Made by a program: the position numbers and the translations under genes
Shown here: positions 6,794 to 13,353 of the stretch, piece after piece
How positions within the stretch are numbered: position 1 is the first letter of the stretch
Layout of the letters: every line of letters starts with the position of its first letter
DNA from: Caulobacterales bacterium 32-69-10
GTDB lineage: Bacteria > Pseudomonadota > Alphaproteobacteria > Caulobacterales > Caulobacteraceae
Assembly: GCA_002280485.1 (NCBI GenBank)
Contig: NCED01000006.1
Span: 1-35,800, forward strand
DNA: 35,800 nt
Reading direction: 5' to 3'
The notes under the pieces: generated by a model
Told to the model about the DNA's origin: nothing
The model's database searches: none
What the model saw: only the letters and a program-made list of their open reading frames with translations

Positions 6794-8248
6794 CTAGTGC
6801 ATCACCACGCCGGGCTGGGAGACACGCGCCAACCGCATCCAGCTTCGACGCAGGCTGACCGGCTCAACACCGTCGCGAATCTTATTGATGATCCCGTAGA
6901 AATAGGCCCGCCGATTACGCACGCCTGGCACGAACTCGGCAAGCAGCGCGGCGACGGCGAACGCTTTTTCGCCAACGGCGCGGGCCTGGCTGCGGATCTC
7001 AGCATCGGGCAGGAGCAGGGCGCGCGACGCACTTGCCGACCCGTAAGCGAACAGCAGCGATAGGCGGGTCGGATAACGGCCGGGGTCGCGGAAGAACGTC
7101 AGGCCCTTCGGCTTCAACAGGGCTGGCAAGGACGCCAGGACGCTCGCCGAGCTGGGCAGGTCCACCAGATCGCCTTCCTCGGCGCTAAGTCCCCTCAAAT
7201 CGATCTCGATGACTTCCTGGCCGTCGACAATGGTCGGAAGGAGCAGTTGATCGTCGTCAGTAGGGCAGGGGAGGGCGCTTTGACCGCCTGGAGCCTCGTC
7301 TCCCGCTCCCCATGGCTCAAGGTCCGCGATTTCGGCGTCGATCCAGTCCGCGGCCGTTTCAGCACGGTCCAGAGCAGGGGAGGGGACCTGTACGTCTCCT
7401 CGCCAAGCCTCTTTGTACGCTCTTGTGTCTGACGACTCATTCGTAGGAGTAACTTGCTCAGGCTCCATGTCAGGCTCGCCCGACATTTCTGTCACGCAAG
7501 CAGCAGCTTCAATCACGGCTGCAGCAAGGTTTTCCACAGTCTCTTCACAGAGCCGGAGCGACATCGCCAACGTGTCCAGGTCCTTGCTCTGGCGAGTGGC
7601 GGCGATCACCTTGAGGCAGCGCTCAGCGAGCGCAATCATGTCGGGGTCGAGGGGGTTGATGAGCAAACCCTTCACCTGGCCCATATAGGCTGAAAGACGC
7701 CGGCGCCGGGCCCGTGCCTCATGAAAGTCGGCCAGGGCGCGCTGCCTTGCCTCAGTCAGCTCGGTGAAACGAGCGATGAGCGGCCGCAGATCGAAACCGT
7801 AGACCTCCTGTGGGGCGGCAATGTCGCCCCGGATCCAGCGCTGGCGATTGCCGCTGTCGCGCATGAGCACCAGGCCAGCTTCGACAAGATGTTGCGTGAG
7901 CCTCGAAACGTGGCGTGACGAGCAGTCCAGCAGGTACGCCAGGTAGTCGTTCTTCAGGGTGGCGACCAATTCCAGGCCATCCGTCGGGCCCGGGACGCCG
8001 ACCTGCGATTGGGTGCGGAAGTTCTCTTTCTTGTGGTGCTTGACGATCAGGCGAAGCAGATCGCGGGCTCGCTCGGGCAGGCGATAGGCACTGCAATCCA
8101 GGTCGTCGATCGCGCGGAGCACGTCCGCCTTGGTTCTTCCGTCAGGAAGGCCGCGCCACCGGCTGGCCATCTGCGCTGCGCCCAGTGTTTTGGGCGTAAT
8201 CGGTCGTTGCCCCCGTGCGGGTGCACGAGCGCCTTCATGCGTTTGCAT
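6794..8248 (-). CDS. repC: RepC-like plasmid replication initiator
   Basis: From the ATG at 8248 this is a 484-residue protein. It carries the RepC signature order: an N-terminal winged helix-turn-helix region (SSRHVSRLTQHLVEAGLVLM), then a strand with GNRQRW and YGFDLRPLIARFTEL, and a basic helix with RARRRRLSAYMGQ. A long acidic linker follows, then a second conserved globular region near the C-terminus. RepC proteins of alphaproteobacterial plasmids initiate replication at an origin that, in canonical repABC plasmids, lies inside repC. The frame is open to a TTG at 8287, but the ATG at 8248 has a GGAG site 8 bases upstream and is preferred. Unlike canonical repABC, the partition genes follow repC instead of preceding it. 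Confidence 0.8.
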   Translation of the reverse strand: MQTHEGARAPARGQRPITPKTLGAAQMASRWRGLPDGRTKADVLRAIDDLDCSAYRLPERARDLLRLIVKHHKKENFRTQSQVGVPGPTDGLELVATLKNDYLAYLLDCSSRHVSRLTQHLVEAGLVLMRDSGNRQRWIRGDIAAPQEVYGFDLRPLIARFTELTEARQRALADFHEARARRRRLSAYMGQVKGLLINPLDPDMIALAERCLKVIAATRQSKDLDTLAMSLRLCEETVENLAAAVIEAAACVTEMSGEPDMEPEQVTPTNESSDTRAYKEAWRGDVQVPSPALDRAETAADWIDAEIADLEPWGAGDEAPGGQSALPCPTDDDQLLLPTIVDGQEVIEIDLRGLSAEEGDLVDLPSSASVLASLPALLKPKGLTFFRDPGRYPTRLSLLFAYGSASASRALLLPDAEIRSQARAVGEKAFAVAALLAEFVPGVRNRRAYFYGIINKIRDGVEPVSLRRSWMRLARVSQPGVVMH

Positions 8249-8354
8249 GACCTCTTCTCCCCATGTGGGGAGGTCTGTTTCGGGCAAAGCTCCGCCGTCG
8301 CCGAAATCAGCGTTTTCAGTTGATTGTGCCGGGGAGACGCGGTAGAAACGCGGT

Positions 8355-8438
8355 GAGATTATCTTCGACTTAGAACGGTGTTCCGTTCTTAAGCTGCGTT
8401 TCTATCGCGCCGCCGGACCTTCGGGTTCGGCGGTTTTT
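8355..8438 (+). ncRNA. Candidate counter-transcribed antisense RNA over the repC leader
   Basis: On the strand opposite repC, a promoter-like pair TTGATT (8320-8325) and TAGAAA (8343-8348) is separated by exactly 17 bases. Downstream is a perfect 7-bp hairpin, AGAACGG-TGTT-CCGTTCT (8372-8389). A 10-bp terminator hairpin with a TTCG loop and five Ts ends the unit at 8438. The predicted transcript is about 84 bases and lies inside the repC leader, in antisense. repABC plasmids are known to carry a small ctRNA of this layout upstream of repC that limits RepC synthesis and determines incompatibility. No + strand gene ends at this terminator, which supports a dedicated small RNA. The transcript start is estimated. 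Confidence 0.65.
8410..8438 (+). terminator. Rho-independent terminator of the antisense RNA
   Basis: The left arm CCGCCGGACC (8410-8419) pairs with GGTTCGGCGG (8424-8433) around a TTCG tetraloop, with one G-T wobble, and is followed by TTTTT (8434-8438). No protein-coding gene on the + strand precedes it. Confidence 0.8.
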
Positions 8439-8477
8439 CTTTGGCGGAATCAGTCCTCCAGCTCTACGTTCGAGCCG

Positions 8478-8507
8478 GATAAAGCGGGCGCCCGCGATTC
8501 TCGTCAA
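8478..8507 (-). promoter_or_regulatory. Possible repC promoter
   Basis: On the minus strand TTGACG (8502-8507) is a good -35 element and TTTATC (8478-8483) a weak -10, with an 18-base spacer. A transcript from here would have a leader of about 220 bases before the repC ATG, fully overlapping the candidate antisense RNA. A perfect palindrome lies just upstream at 8512-8530. Confidence 0.4.
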
Positions 8508-8511
8508 TAGC

Positions 8512-8530
8512 TACCTACCGCCGGTAGGTA
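8512..8530. promoter_or_regulatory. Palindromic operator-like site upstream of repC promoter
   Basis: TACCTACC-GCC-GGTAGGTA is a perfect inverted repeat with 8-bp arms and a 3-base centre, positioned 5 bases upstream of the putative -35 box of repC. The half-site GGTAGGTA recurs at 11092-11099, upstream of the HTH gene. A dimeric regulator is the natural reader, but which protein binds is unknown. Confidence 0.5.
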
Positions 8531-8608
8531 AAAAAGACAGAAGTAGACACGCAGTAACGATTTGTTAGGGAAGTGCGAATTGAGCGCAATACGCTCAGCG
8601 CTAGAAGT

Positions 8609-9019
8609 CTAAGCCGCCGCCGAAACTTCGAAGGACCTATCGGTCCGAGTCATCACGCTACCGCGCGGAGCACCAGTGTTCACGCCGGCCAGGAAGCGCG
8701 ACAAGAACGTGTAAAGCACTTCGCCCTTGGTCGCGTAGGTAGCTGCCGCAACCTCAGTCAATGCGTCCACCAAGTCAGGACGGAGCGTCATGACCCTTGG
8801 GCGAGCTTGCGGAGGCTGGCGCTGAATTGTCAGTTCGGCGAGCGAAGCCTTGCGGATCTCGGGCAAGAGACTGGCGCGCAGCATTTCAGGAACCGAGCAG
8901 CCGGCTTCACAAGCGGCATCGGACAAACGCTCGACCATCTCGTCGGGCATCCGGACTTTGACGTTCGCGTTGAATCGCACGTGGCTACGCCCCTGAACAA
9001 TAACCCGAATATGCACCAT
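8609..9019 (-). CDS. Ribbon-helix-helix DNA-binding protein
   Basis: This 136-residue protein contains an RHH-type segment, FNANVKVRMPDEMVERLSDA followed by ACEAGCSVPEMLRASL (about residues 16-52): a beta strand with alternating polar residues, then two helices with the spacing of Arc/CopG proteins. A second similar stretch, PRVMTLRPDLVDALTEVAAA to FLSRFL (about residues 74-110), may be another RHH unit. That would make a tandem arrangement, less common than a single domain. The role may be regulation or relaxosome assembly; plasmid RHH proteins of this size do both. A GTG at 8980 is an alternative start. Two copies of a 15-bp motif lie 96-141 bases upstream of the ATG and probably control this gene. 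Confidence 0.65.
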   Translation of the reverse strand: MVHIRVIVQGRSHVRFNANVKVRMPDEMVERLSDAACEAGCSVPEMLRASLLPEIRKASLAELTIQRQPPQARPRVMTLRPDLVDALTEVAAATYATKGEVLYTFLSRFLAGVNTGAPRGSVMTRTDRSFEVSAAA

Positions 9020-9114
9020 TCCGCGCGAAGACTCAAGGCTAGTGCGCTCATTTTCCTAGAGAACAGGACGATGCCCTGAGAGTATGTCGCCGGGGGCGAA
9101 GACTAGCCAAAATG

Positions 9115-9159
9115 TGCTTTCACTTTTGCAGACATCAGCGAAAGTGCTTTCACTTTTGC
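9115..9159. repeat. Two direct copies of a 15-bp regulatory motif
   Basis: TGCTTTCACTTTTGC occurs at 9115-9129 and 9145-9159, exactly 30 bases apart, with identity extending to 17 bases (GTG...GCA). A 30-base step is close to three helical turns, so both copies face the same side of DNA. They sit upstream of the RHH gene ending at 9019. A third, inverted copy overlaps the promoter of the HTH gene at 10972-10986. The rest of 9020-9302 shows no gene I can support. Confidence 0.7.
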
Positions 9160-9302
9160 AAGGGCTGCGGCTTCCGTCGGTCTGCTGCGGAGGAAGGCGC
9201 ACGCCTCTACGTTGTGGGCCAAACAGGCCCGGATCGTAGTGTCGAGAGTGAAGTCACAAACGCCGATTCTGTGAGCGATTAGAGAGCCGTGCGGGAAATC
9301 CC

Positions 9303-10445
9303 TCAGACCAGTTCGCCCTTGATGCGCAGCAGCAAGTATGTGGTCCGCGCGGATAGCGCCACAGATCCACGGTAGAATAGCCGACGGTTCGCGGCGGCTG
9401 CTCGCGGAAGGACATCGCGAGCCGGGAGGTCGGGCGTGATCGACGCCGCGCGCATGAGCGCGATCGCGCCGTCGACCCCAAGGACGTGTGCGACATAAAG
9501 GTCGCCCGACGTCGCCAGACGGCCCGTCGCTTGCTCAAGAGACGCGGCGTTGGCGCGGGTCAGATGGCCGGCCATCAAAGAGGCGAGTTGGGGATCCAAG
9601 CGTAGCGACAAGATGTGCGCACGCATGGCTGGATCGGTGATCACAGGCCTGCCGCGGACGTCTCGGCCGATTGCCGCAGCTTCACGTACATAGCCGTAGC
9701 GAGCGCCGTGGAGACGCATCTGATCAAGCCAGGTAGCTTCGACGAATTGGAATAGGCCGGTCGCCGAACTGGTGGTGGCCTGGGCGAACGGATTGAACGC
9801 CGACTCGCGCCTGGCTGCTTGCTGCAGGTATGCGGCGGACACGCCGGTGGCGCCGGAAGCATCCTGGATCGCGGAAGCGACGAACGGCGAAGGGGCCATT
9901 GGCGTAGGCGGAGGACTGCGCCTGAAGAGCCCACCCGCGCGCCGCCACCAGGTCGATGCCGGGCGAGGGGAGGGTGGAGCCGCCAGAGCGGGCAGGGCCA
10001 GGGCGTGCAGAGCCTGAGCTGTCTTGGCCGCGACGGTCGGGTGCATGTCCGCCAGGCCATCGGGCAGCCGCAAATCCTGGGGAGTGAGCCGCCGGCTTGC
10101 CAGCGCGATCTGCTCGGCGCGCATTGCCCGAACGACCGGGTCGACGGCCAAGACCTCGAGCACCGGCCCCGGATCGCGAACGGTCGAGGCAGGGGGCCCC
10201 GTCTCAAGGGAGAGCGCCGCCATCGCTTCCATCTGGGCCGAAAGCTCGTCCTGCTGGGGGCGATCGGCCAAGGACGGCCTGGCTACGTAGGCCGTGGCCA
10301 TTATGGGAACCGACGTCGCCAAGAGCGCGATCGCCAAAACACGAGGCCTTGGGCTCGATCGGGCAGATCGCCATAATGCGAAAGCCCCGTCGATTAATCG
10401 ACGGGGCCCGGCGTTCTCGGCGGTTGGCGCTCGCCCGGTTCTCAA
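9303..10445 (-). CDS. Lytic transglycosylase (SLT domain), VirB1-like
   Basis: The open frame gives 380 residues. A hydrophobic export/anchor segment (residues 36-55) precedes a proline/alanine-rich periplasmic linker and an SLT lytic transglycosylase domain. Catalytic E214 sits in RRESAFNPFAQ, followed by SSATGLFQFVEATWL, the GLxQxxxxTW motif of the family. Such enzymes cut the glycan backbone of murein and help the secretion channel cross the cell wall. The domain is followed by a long helical region to the C-terminus. The start is doubtful: the first codon is a TTG 4 bases after the HTH gene stop, and a 24-bp palindrome that could terminate that gene lies inside this N-terminal coding stretch. 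A TTG at 10337 would give a simple signal peptide and may be the true start. Confidence 0.8.
   Translation of the reverse strand: MRTGRAPTAENAGPRRLIDGAFALWRSARSSPRPRVLAIALLATSVPIMATAYVARPSLADRPQQDELSAQMEAMAALSLETGPPASTVRDPGPVLEVLAVDPVVRAMRAEQIALASRRLTPQDLRLPDGLADMHPTVAAKTAQALHALALPALAAPPSPRPASTWWRRAGGLFRRSPPPTPMAPSPFVASAIQDASGATGVSAAYLQQAARRESAFNPFAQATTSSATGLFQFVEATWLDQMRLHGARYGYVREAAAIGRDVRGRPVITDPAMRAHILSLRLDPQLASLMAGHLTRANAASLEQATGRLATSGDLYVAHVLGVDGAIALMRAASITPDLPARDVLPRAAAANRRLFYRGSVALSARTTYLLLRIKGELV
10384..10407. terminator. Perfect 24-bp palindrome, possible terminator of the HTH gene
   Basis: A perfect inverted repeat with half-site GCCCCGTCGATT is centred on TTAA. Read on the minus strand it forms a GC-rich stem followed by TTT, 42-65 bases beyond the HTH gene stop, so it could end that transcript. 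The T-run is short, and a site-specific binding protein is an equal possibility. Confidence 0.45.
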
Positions 10446-10448
10446 GGC

Positions 10449-10925
10449 CTATCCCACAACGCTCAGCGCCGGACGGGCGCGGCCGACTGGGGCTTGCAGG
10501 GGCGTCACGACCGGATGGTCGACCCGCTCACCATTCAGCGCCGTCGTGAAGCTGAACTCAGCGACGAGGTTTGACCGCATGATCATATCGAAGCTGTCAG
10601 GATCGGTGCTGCGTGAAATGGCGACCATGAGGTGGTCCAACTCGACACCGAGCGCGCGGGTAATCTTGTAAATCTCGGCGAACTTTTGCGGCCCATCAGG
10701 CTGGGCTTTGGCCACCGGCCGCTTCCCCTCGCGGATCCGAGCATCGTCGCGCTCGTCGTTATCGGCGGTGATTTCCCAAGTGGCGTAGCGGGCAAGCGTC
10801 GACCGGGAGATGCCTGTCACGCGAGACACGCGCGACATTCCAACAGCCTTGAAGCTGCGATCGAAAAACCACGAAAGGCGCAGCTTCAGCTGCTCCTCGG
10901 TAAGCTCACTGTCTTTCCACGGCAT
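10449..10925 (-). CDS. Helix-turn-helix transcriptional regulator
   Basis: This 158-residue protein has a DNA-binding helix-turn-helix in its N-terminal third: MSRVSRVTGISRSTLARYAT, with the recognition helix around SRSTLARY (about residues 29-48). The rest is soluble and includes a helical segment (KFAEIYKITRALGVELDHLM) that may mediate dimerisation. It has no close family that I can name. The ATG start is well separated from a promoter-like pair (TTCACT 16 bases from TACTAT on the minus strand, 10955-10982). The -35 box lies inside a copy of the 15-bp motif shared with the RHH promoter, so the protein may repress itself and the RHH gene. That regulatory link is inference. Confidence 0.65.
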   Translation of the reverse strand: MPWKDSELTEEQLKLRLSWFFDRSFKAVGMSRVSRVTGISRSTLARYATWEITADNDERDDARIREGKRPVAKAQPDGPQKFAEIYKITRALGVELDHLMVAISRSTDPDSFDMIMRSNLVAEFSFTTALNGERVDHPVVTPLQAPVGRARPALSVVG

Positions 10926-10954
10926 ATACGCGACACCCCTGTCCGACTGCCGTC

Positions 10955-10986
10955 ATAGTAGCGGGCTCGGCGCAAAAGTGAAAGCA
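10955..10986 (-). promoter_or_regulatory. HTH gene promoter with overlapping 15-bp motif
   Basis: On the minus strand, -35-like TTCACT (10977-10982) and -10-like TACTAT (10955-10960) are separated by 16 bases. The -35 box is embedded in TGCTTTCACTTTTGC (10972-10986, minus strand), identical to the two copies at 9115-9159. Binding there would block polymerase, consistent with repression. Confidence 0.5.
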
Positions 10987-11127
10987 TGTTGTTGAAGTAT
11001 GTGGAAGAGCAGCGCGGCATTGTTACCGCAGTTAATGCGGTATTTACTTCTACATCGTGTCGGACAACGAGCCGTTATTCCATAGTTAGCGGGTAGGTAG
11101 AGTTACGCGAGGCGCAATGCTGGCAAG

Positions 11128-11529
11128 TCAGCGGTTGGCGGCCACAACGTGCTGACAGTAGGCGTAGATGGCGACGACTAGGAGCGCTCTACGCGACCAA
11201 ACGCCGGCAGCGCGAGAATCCTTTCGCGGTCGGGCGAACTCCGTCTGTGCGTACAGTCGGTCAAGAGCCGTGCGGGCAGCTTCGTTCAGTCGGGCTGCGC
11301 CTCCGAAGGCCTCTTTGGTAAGATCGAGCTTGTCCGCTCGGTCCAGGAGCTCGAACTCGCTGAGGTCTTCGGCGTACTGCAAGGCGGGCAGGGCGAGGGC
11401 GCTGATCGGCACTCGTCGGCCGGCCTGCGAGGCCAAGATCTCCTGAGCTTCGCTAAGGACGCCACAAAAGACCGGATCGCTAGTCAGCCGAATTTGACCG
11501 CCAGACTGAGCGGCTCTGGTCGACTTCAC
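11128..11529 (-). CDS. Hypothetical protein
   Basis: This 133-residue protein resembles no family I can name. It is helical and charged through the middle (EDLSEFELLDRADKLDLTKE). It ends with a more hydrophobic segment (RRALLVVAIYAYCQHVVA, about residues 112-129), possibly a membrane-associated helix or an amphipathic core helix. It is transcribed divergently from the transfer operon. A regulatory or accessory transfer role is plausible from position only. The ATG start is the first in frame; the ribosome site is weak. Confidence 0.5.
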   Translation of the reverse strand: MKSTRAAQSGGQIRLTSDPVFCGVLSEAQEILASQAGRRVPISALALPALQYAEDLSEFELLDRADKLDLTKEAFGGAARLNEAARTALDRLYAQTEFARPRKDSRAAGVWSRRALLVVAIYAYCQHVVAANR

Positions 11530-11905
11530 GCCTTCGTCCTCCAGGGGCGGGCCCGATTCAGGAGGCCCATGCAGTGCGAACTGAATCTACCAATCGCGCG
11601 TGAGCGCAACGCAAAACAGCCCAGCTTCAAAAATCAACGACTCGATAACCGTAAAACGCTGGCCACGCCAGTAACGGCGCGCCATGCGTCAGAAATGACG
11701 CAGGCTGTCCGATTAGCCGAGCGATATGTAGCGGGAGTGGGGCGTGCGCTCCAATAATACTGCAACCTGCGCCGTTTCTGCCGAGGAACGTTGAAATACT
11801 CTTAAAGGTTAGCGCGGCGGTAGTACACTACTCGTTGTGTAGTTGCGCGGGAGATGGCTTTTCATAACTCACCTATCGGCTGCGATGAGGTGTGAGGGAA
11901 AGTAG
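11530..11905. promoter_or_regulatory. Divergent control region upstream of the transfer operon
   Basis: These 376 bases contain no gene I can support. They hold three inverted repeats: CTGGC-CAC-GCCAG at 11659-11671, a perfect TGCGTCA-GAAA-TGACGCA at 11685-11702, and ACTAC-TCGTTGT-GTAGT at 11827-11843, close to the pilin gene. The region must contain the tra promoter, though no -35/-10 pair stands out. The two adjacent stems are also the kind of structure seen at origins of transfer. An AGGGA ribosome site precedes the pilin ATG. Confidence 0.45.
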
Positions 11906-12286
11906 ATGCACGGAAAAACACTCATGGGTCTAGGCGCAAATAAGGTGGCGAACTTCGCCGCTGGCGGCGCAGCGGCCCTCAACAGCCTCGACGAGCAGAA
12001 GCTGACGAAAATCGTCGCCTTCAGCATCGTCGCGGTGGGTGCGGCCATGGTCGTTTCGTCGGCCATGGCAGGCACCGATACGACCTTCGATCCGGCCACG
12101 GCCCAGGTCGAAGGCATGATCAAAGGCTCTCTCGGTAAGCTCGTCACGGTCGCCTCTGTGGGCGTCGCGATGGTCAATATCGTGACGGCCTTTAACTGGA
12201 AGGTCATCGGAAGTTGTCTGGCGGTCGGCGTCACGGCAGGCCTCGGCCCCGACATCCTCGGGGGGTTCGTCACCGCGCTCGTCTGA
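11906..12286 (+). CDS. traA: F-type conjugative pilin precursor TraA
   Basis: This 126-residue protein has a long leader ending in a hydrophobic stretch and an A-x-A-type cleavage site (SSAMA/GTD) near residue 55. That leaves a mature part of about 71 residues with two hydrophobic segments (LVTVASVGVAMVNIVTAF and VIGSCLAVGVTAG). An unusually long leader of about 50 residues and a mature chain of about 70 are hallmarks of F-type TraA. Pilin is inserted in the inner membrane and polymerised into the conjugative pilus. It is the first gene of the operon; a gap of 134 bases with a stem-loop separates it from traL, which could allow higher pilin expression. No TraQ chaperone or TraX acetylase is recognised nearby. 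Confidence 0.82.
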   Translation: MHGKTLMGLGANKVANFAAGGAAALNSLDEQKLTKIVAFSIVAVGAAMVVSSAMAGTDTTFDPATAQVEGMIKGSLGKLVTVASVGVAMVNIVTAFNWKVIGSCLAVGVTAGLGPDILGGFVTALV

Positions 12287-12383
12287 GGCGGCGACACCCC
12301 TAGATGATCTGCGTGCGGCCGGGCCGGTCTGATTGGTCTCCCCCGTCTCGGTCGCACCACTCCCCAAAATCTCCTCGAGATAG

Positions 12384-12405
12384 CCGCCGCCAACTGGCGC
12401 GGCGG
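12384..12405 (+). promoter_or_regulatory. Stem-loop between traA and traL
   Basis: CCGCCG (12384-12389) pairs with CGGCGG (12400-12405) around a 10-base interior that can extend the stem partly. It is followed by AAAAGG, the ribosome site region of traL, not by a T-run. It may stabilise pilin mRNA or limit traL translation rather than terminate. Confidence 0.35.
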
Positions 12406-12420
12406 AAAAGGATTCGGGCC

Positions 12421-12702
12421 ATGGACGCCTATATCCCGCAAAATCTGGATCAGCCGACGCGGTACATCGTCTTCACCGGCGATGAATTGGCCGTTGTGGT
12501 CATCCCGCTGATGGTTCTGACCGTCACCCTGAATTTCATCGTCGGCCTGATGGTCGGCGGCTTTGCGCTGTGGTTGCTGCGCAAGTTCAAGCAAAACAGC
12601 TCGCTGCATCGGATGAAGTGGGCCGCGTATTACGCGCTGCCGGTCTACATCTTCCGTTTCAAGGCAACCCCGCCCTCGCACCTGCGCGAACTGGTGGGTT
12701 AA
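12421..12702 (+). CDS. traL: Conjugal transfer protein TraL
   Basis: This 93-residue protein begins MDAYIPQNLDQPTRYIVFTG, typical of F-type TraL (x-x-IPxxLDxPxR). It has a hydrophobic region of about residues 23-55 forming inner-membrane helices and a C-terminal RxFKxTPPSxxRE motif. TraL is a small VirB3-like component of the transfer channel, close to the TraC ATPase. An upstream in-frame ATG at 12304 would add 39 basic residues absent from the family, so the ATG at 12421 with its AAAAGG site is preferred. It is followed after 4 bases by traE. Confidence 0.88.
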   Translation: MDAYIPQNLDQPTRYIVFTGDELAVVVIPLMVLTVTLNFIVGLMVGGFALWLLRKFKQNSSLHRMKWAAYYALPVYIFRFKATPPSHLRELVG

Positions 12703-12706
12703 TGCC

Positions 12707-13303
12707 ATGAACACTGTTCACGCCGCCGACGCGGCCCGCAAGATGAGCATCCGCGCGACCATCCTGGGCGGAGCCCTCGGCGTCAGCATCCTCGGCAACG
12801 CCGCGATGGCCGTCACCGTGGCCACCATGCAGAAAGTCATTCTGGTGCCGTCGCTGGTCGACACCGTGGAGGTCCGAACCGGCGGCGCGATCGACCGCGA
12901 CTACCTGGAACGCCTTTCGCGCGACGCCACCTACCTGTTTCTGAACCGCACGCCGGAGACCGCTCAGTATTTCGAGCAGCAACTGGAGCGGATCGCCGAG
13001 CCGGCGACCTACCAGGCCATCAAGAGCCAGCTGATCGAAGATCGTCAGAAACGCCGCGAGACGAAGACCTCGCAGACGTTCTTCCCGCTGGAATGGTTCG
13101 TGAAGCCCGGCGGCCTGATGGTTGAGGTGACGGGCAAGCTGCAGACCAGCGACGGCAGCCAGATCATCGAGAACGAGACGAAATACTATCGCCTTCGGTT
13201 CGCCCGTCACGGGACCGCGGTGCGTTTGTCGTCGTTCGAAGAAATCGCCGCCAAGGACCGCGAAGGCGCCCAGGCGAAGATCGTCGTGGAGGATCCGCAG
13301 TGA
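12707..13303 (+). CDS. traE: Conjugal transfer protein TraE
   Basis: This 198-residue protein has one N-terminal membrane helix (about residues 17-40) and a periplasmic domain containing VPSLVDTVEVRTGGAIDRDY and LEWFVKPGGLMVEVTGKL, matching the TraE/VirB8-like family. TraE is an inner-membrane scaffold protein of the F-type channel. The ATG follows traL by 4 bases, and the TGA overlaps a GTG that could start the traK frame. Length and topology are normal for the family. Confidence 0.88.
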   Translation: MNTVHAADAARKMSIRATILGGALGVSILGNAAMAVTVATMQKVILVPSLVDTVEVRTGGAIDRDYLERLSRDATYLFLNRTPETAQYFEQQLERIAEPATYQAIKSQLIEDRQKRRETKTSQTFFPLEWFVKPGGLMVEVTGKLQTSDGSQIIENETKYYRLRFARHGTAVRLSSFEEIAAKDREGAQAKIVVEDPQ

Positions 13304-13353
13304 TCCTCGCCGCTGAACGCGCGCAAGGCCGCGCCAACAAGATGGAAGCATCA

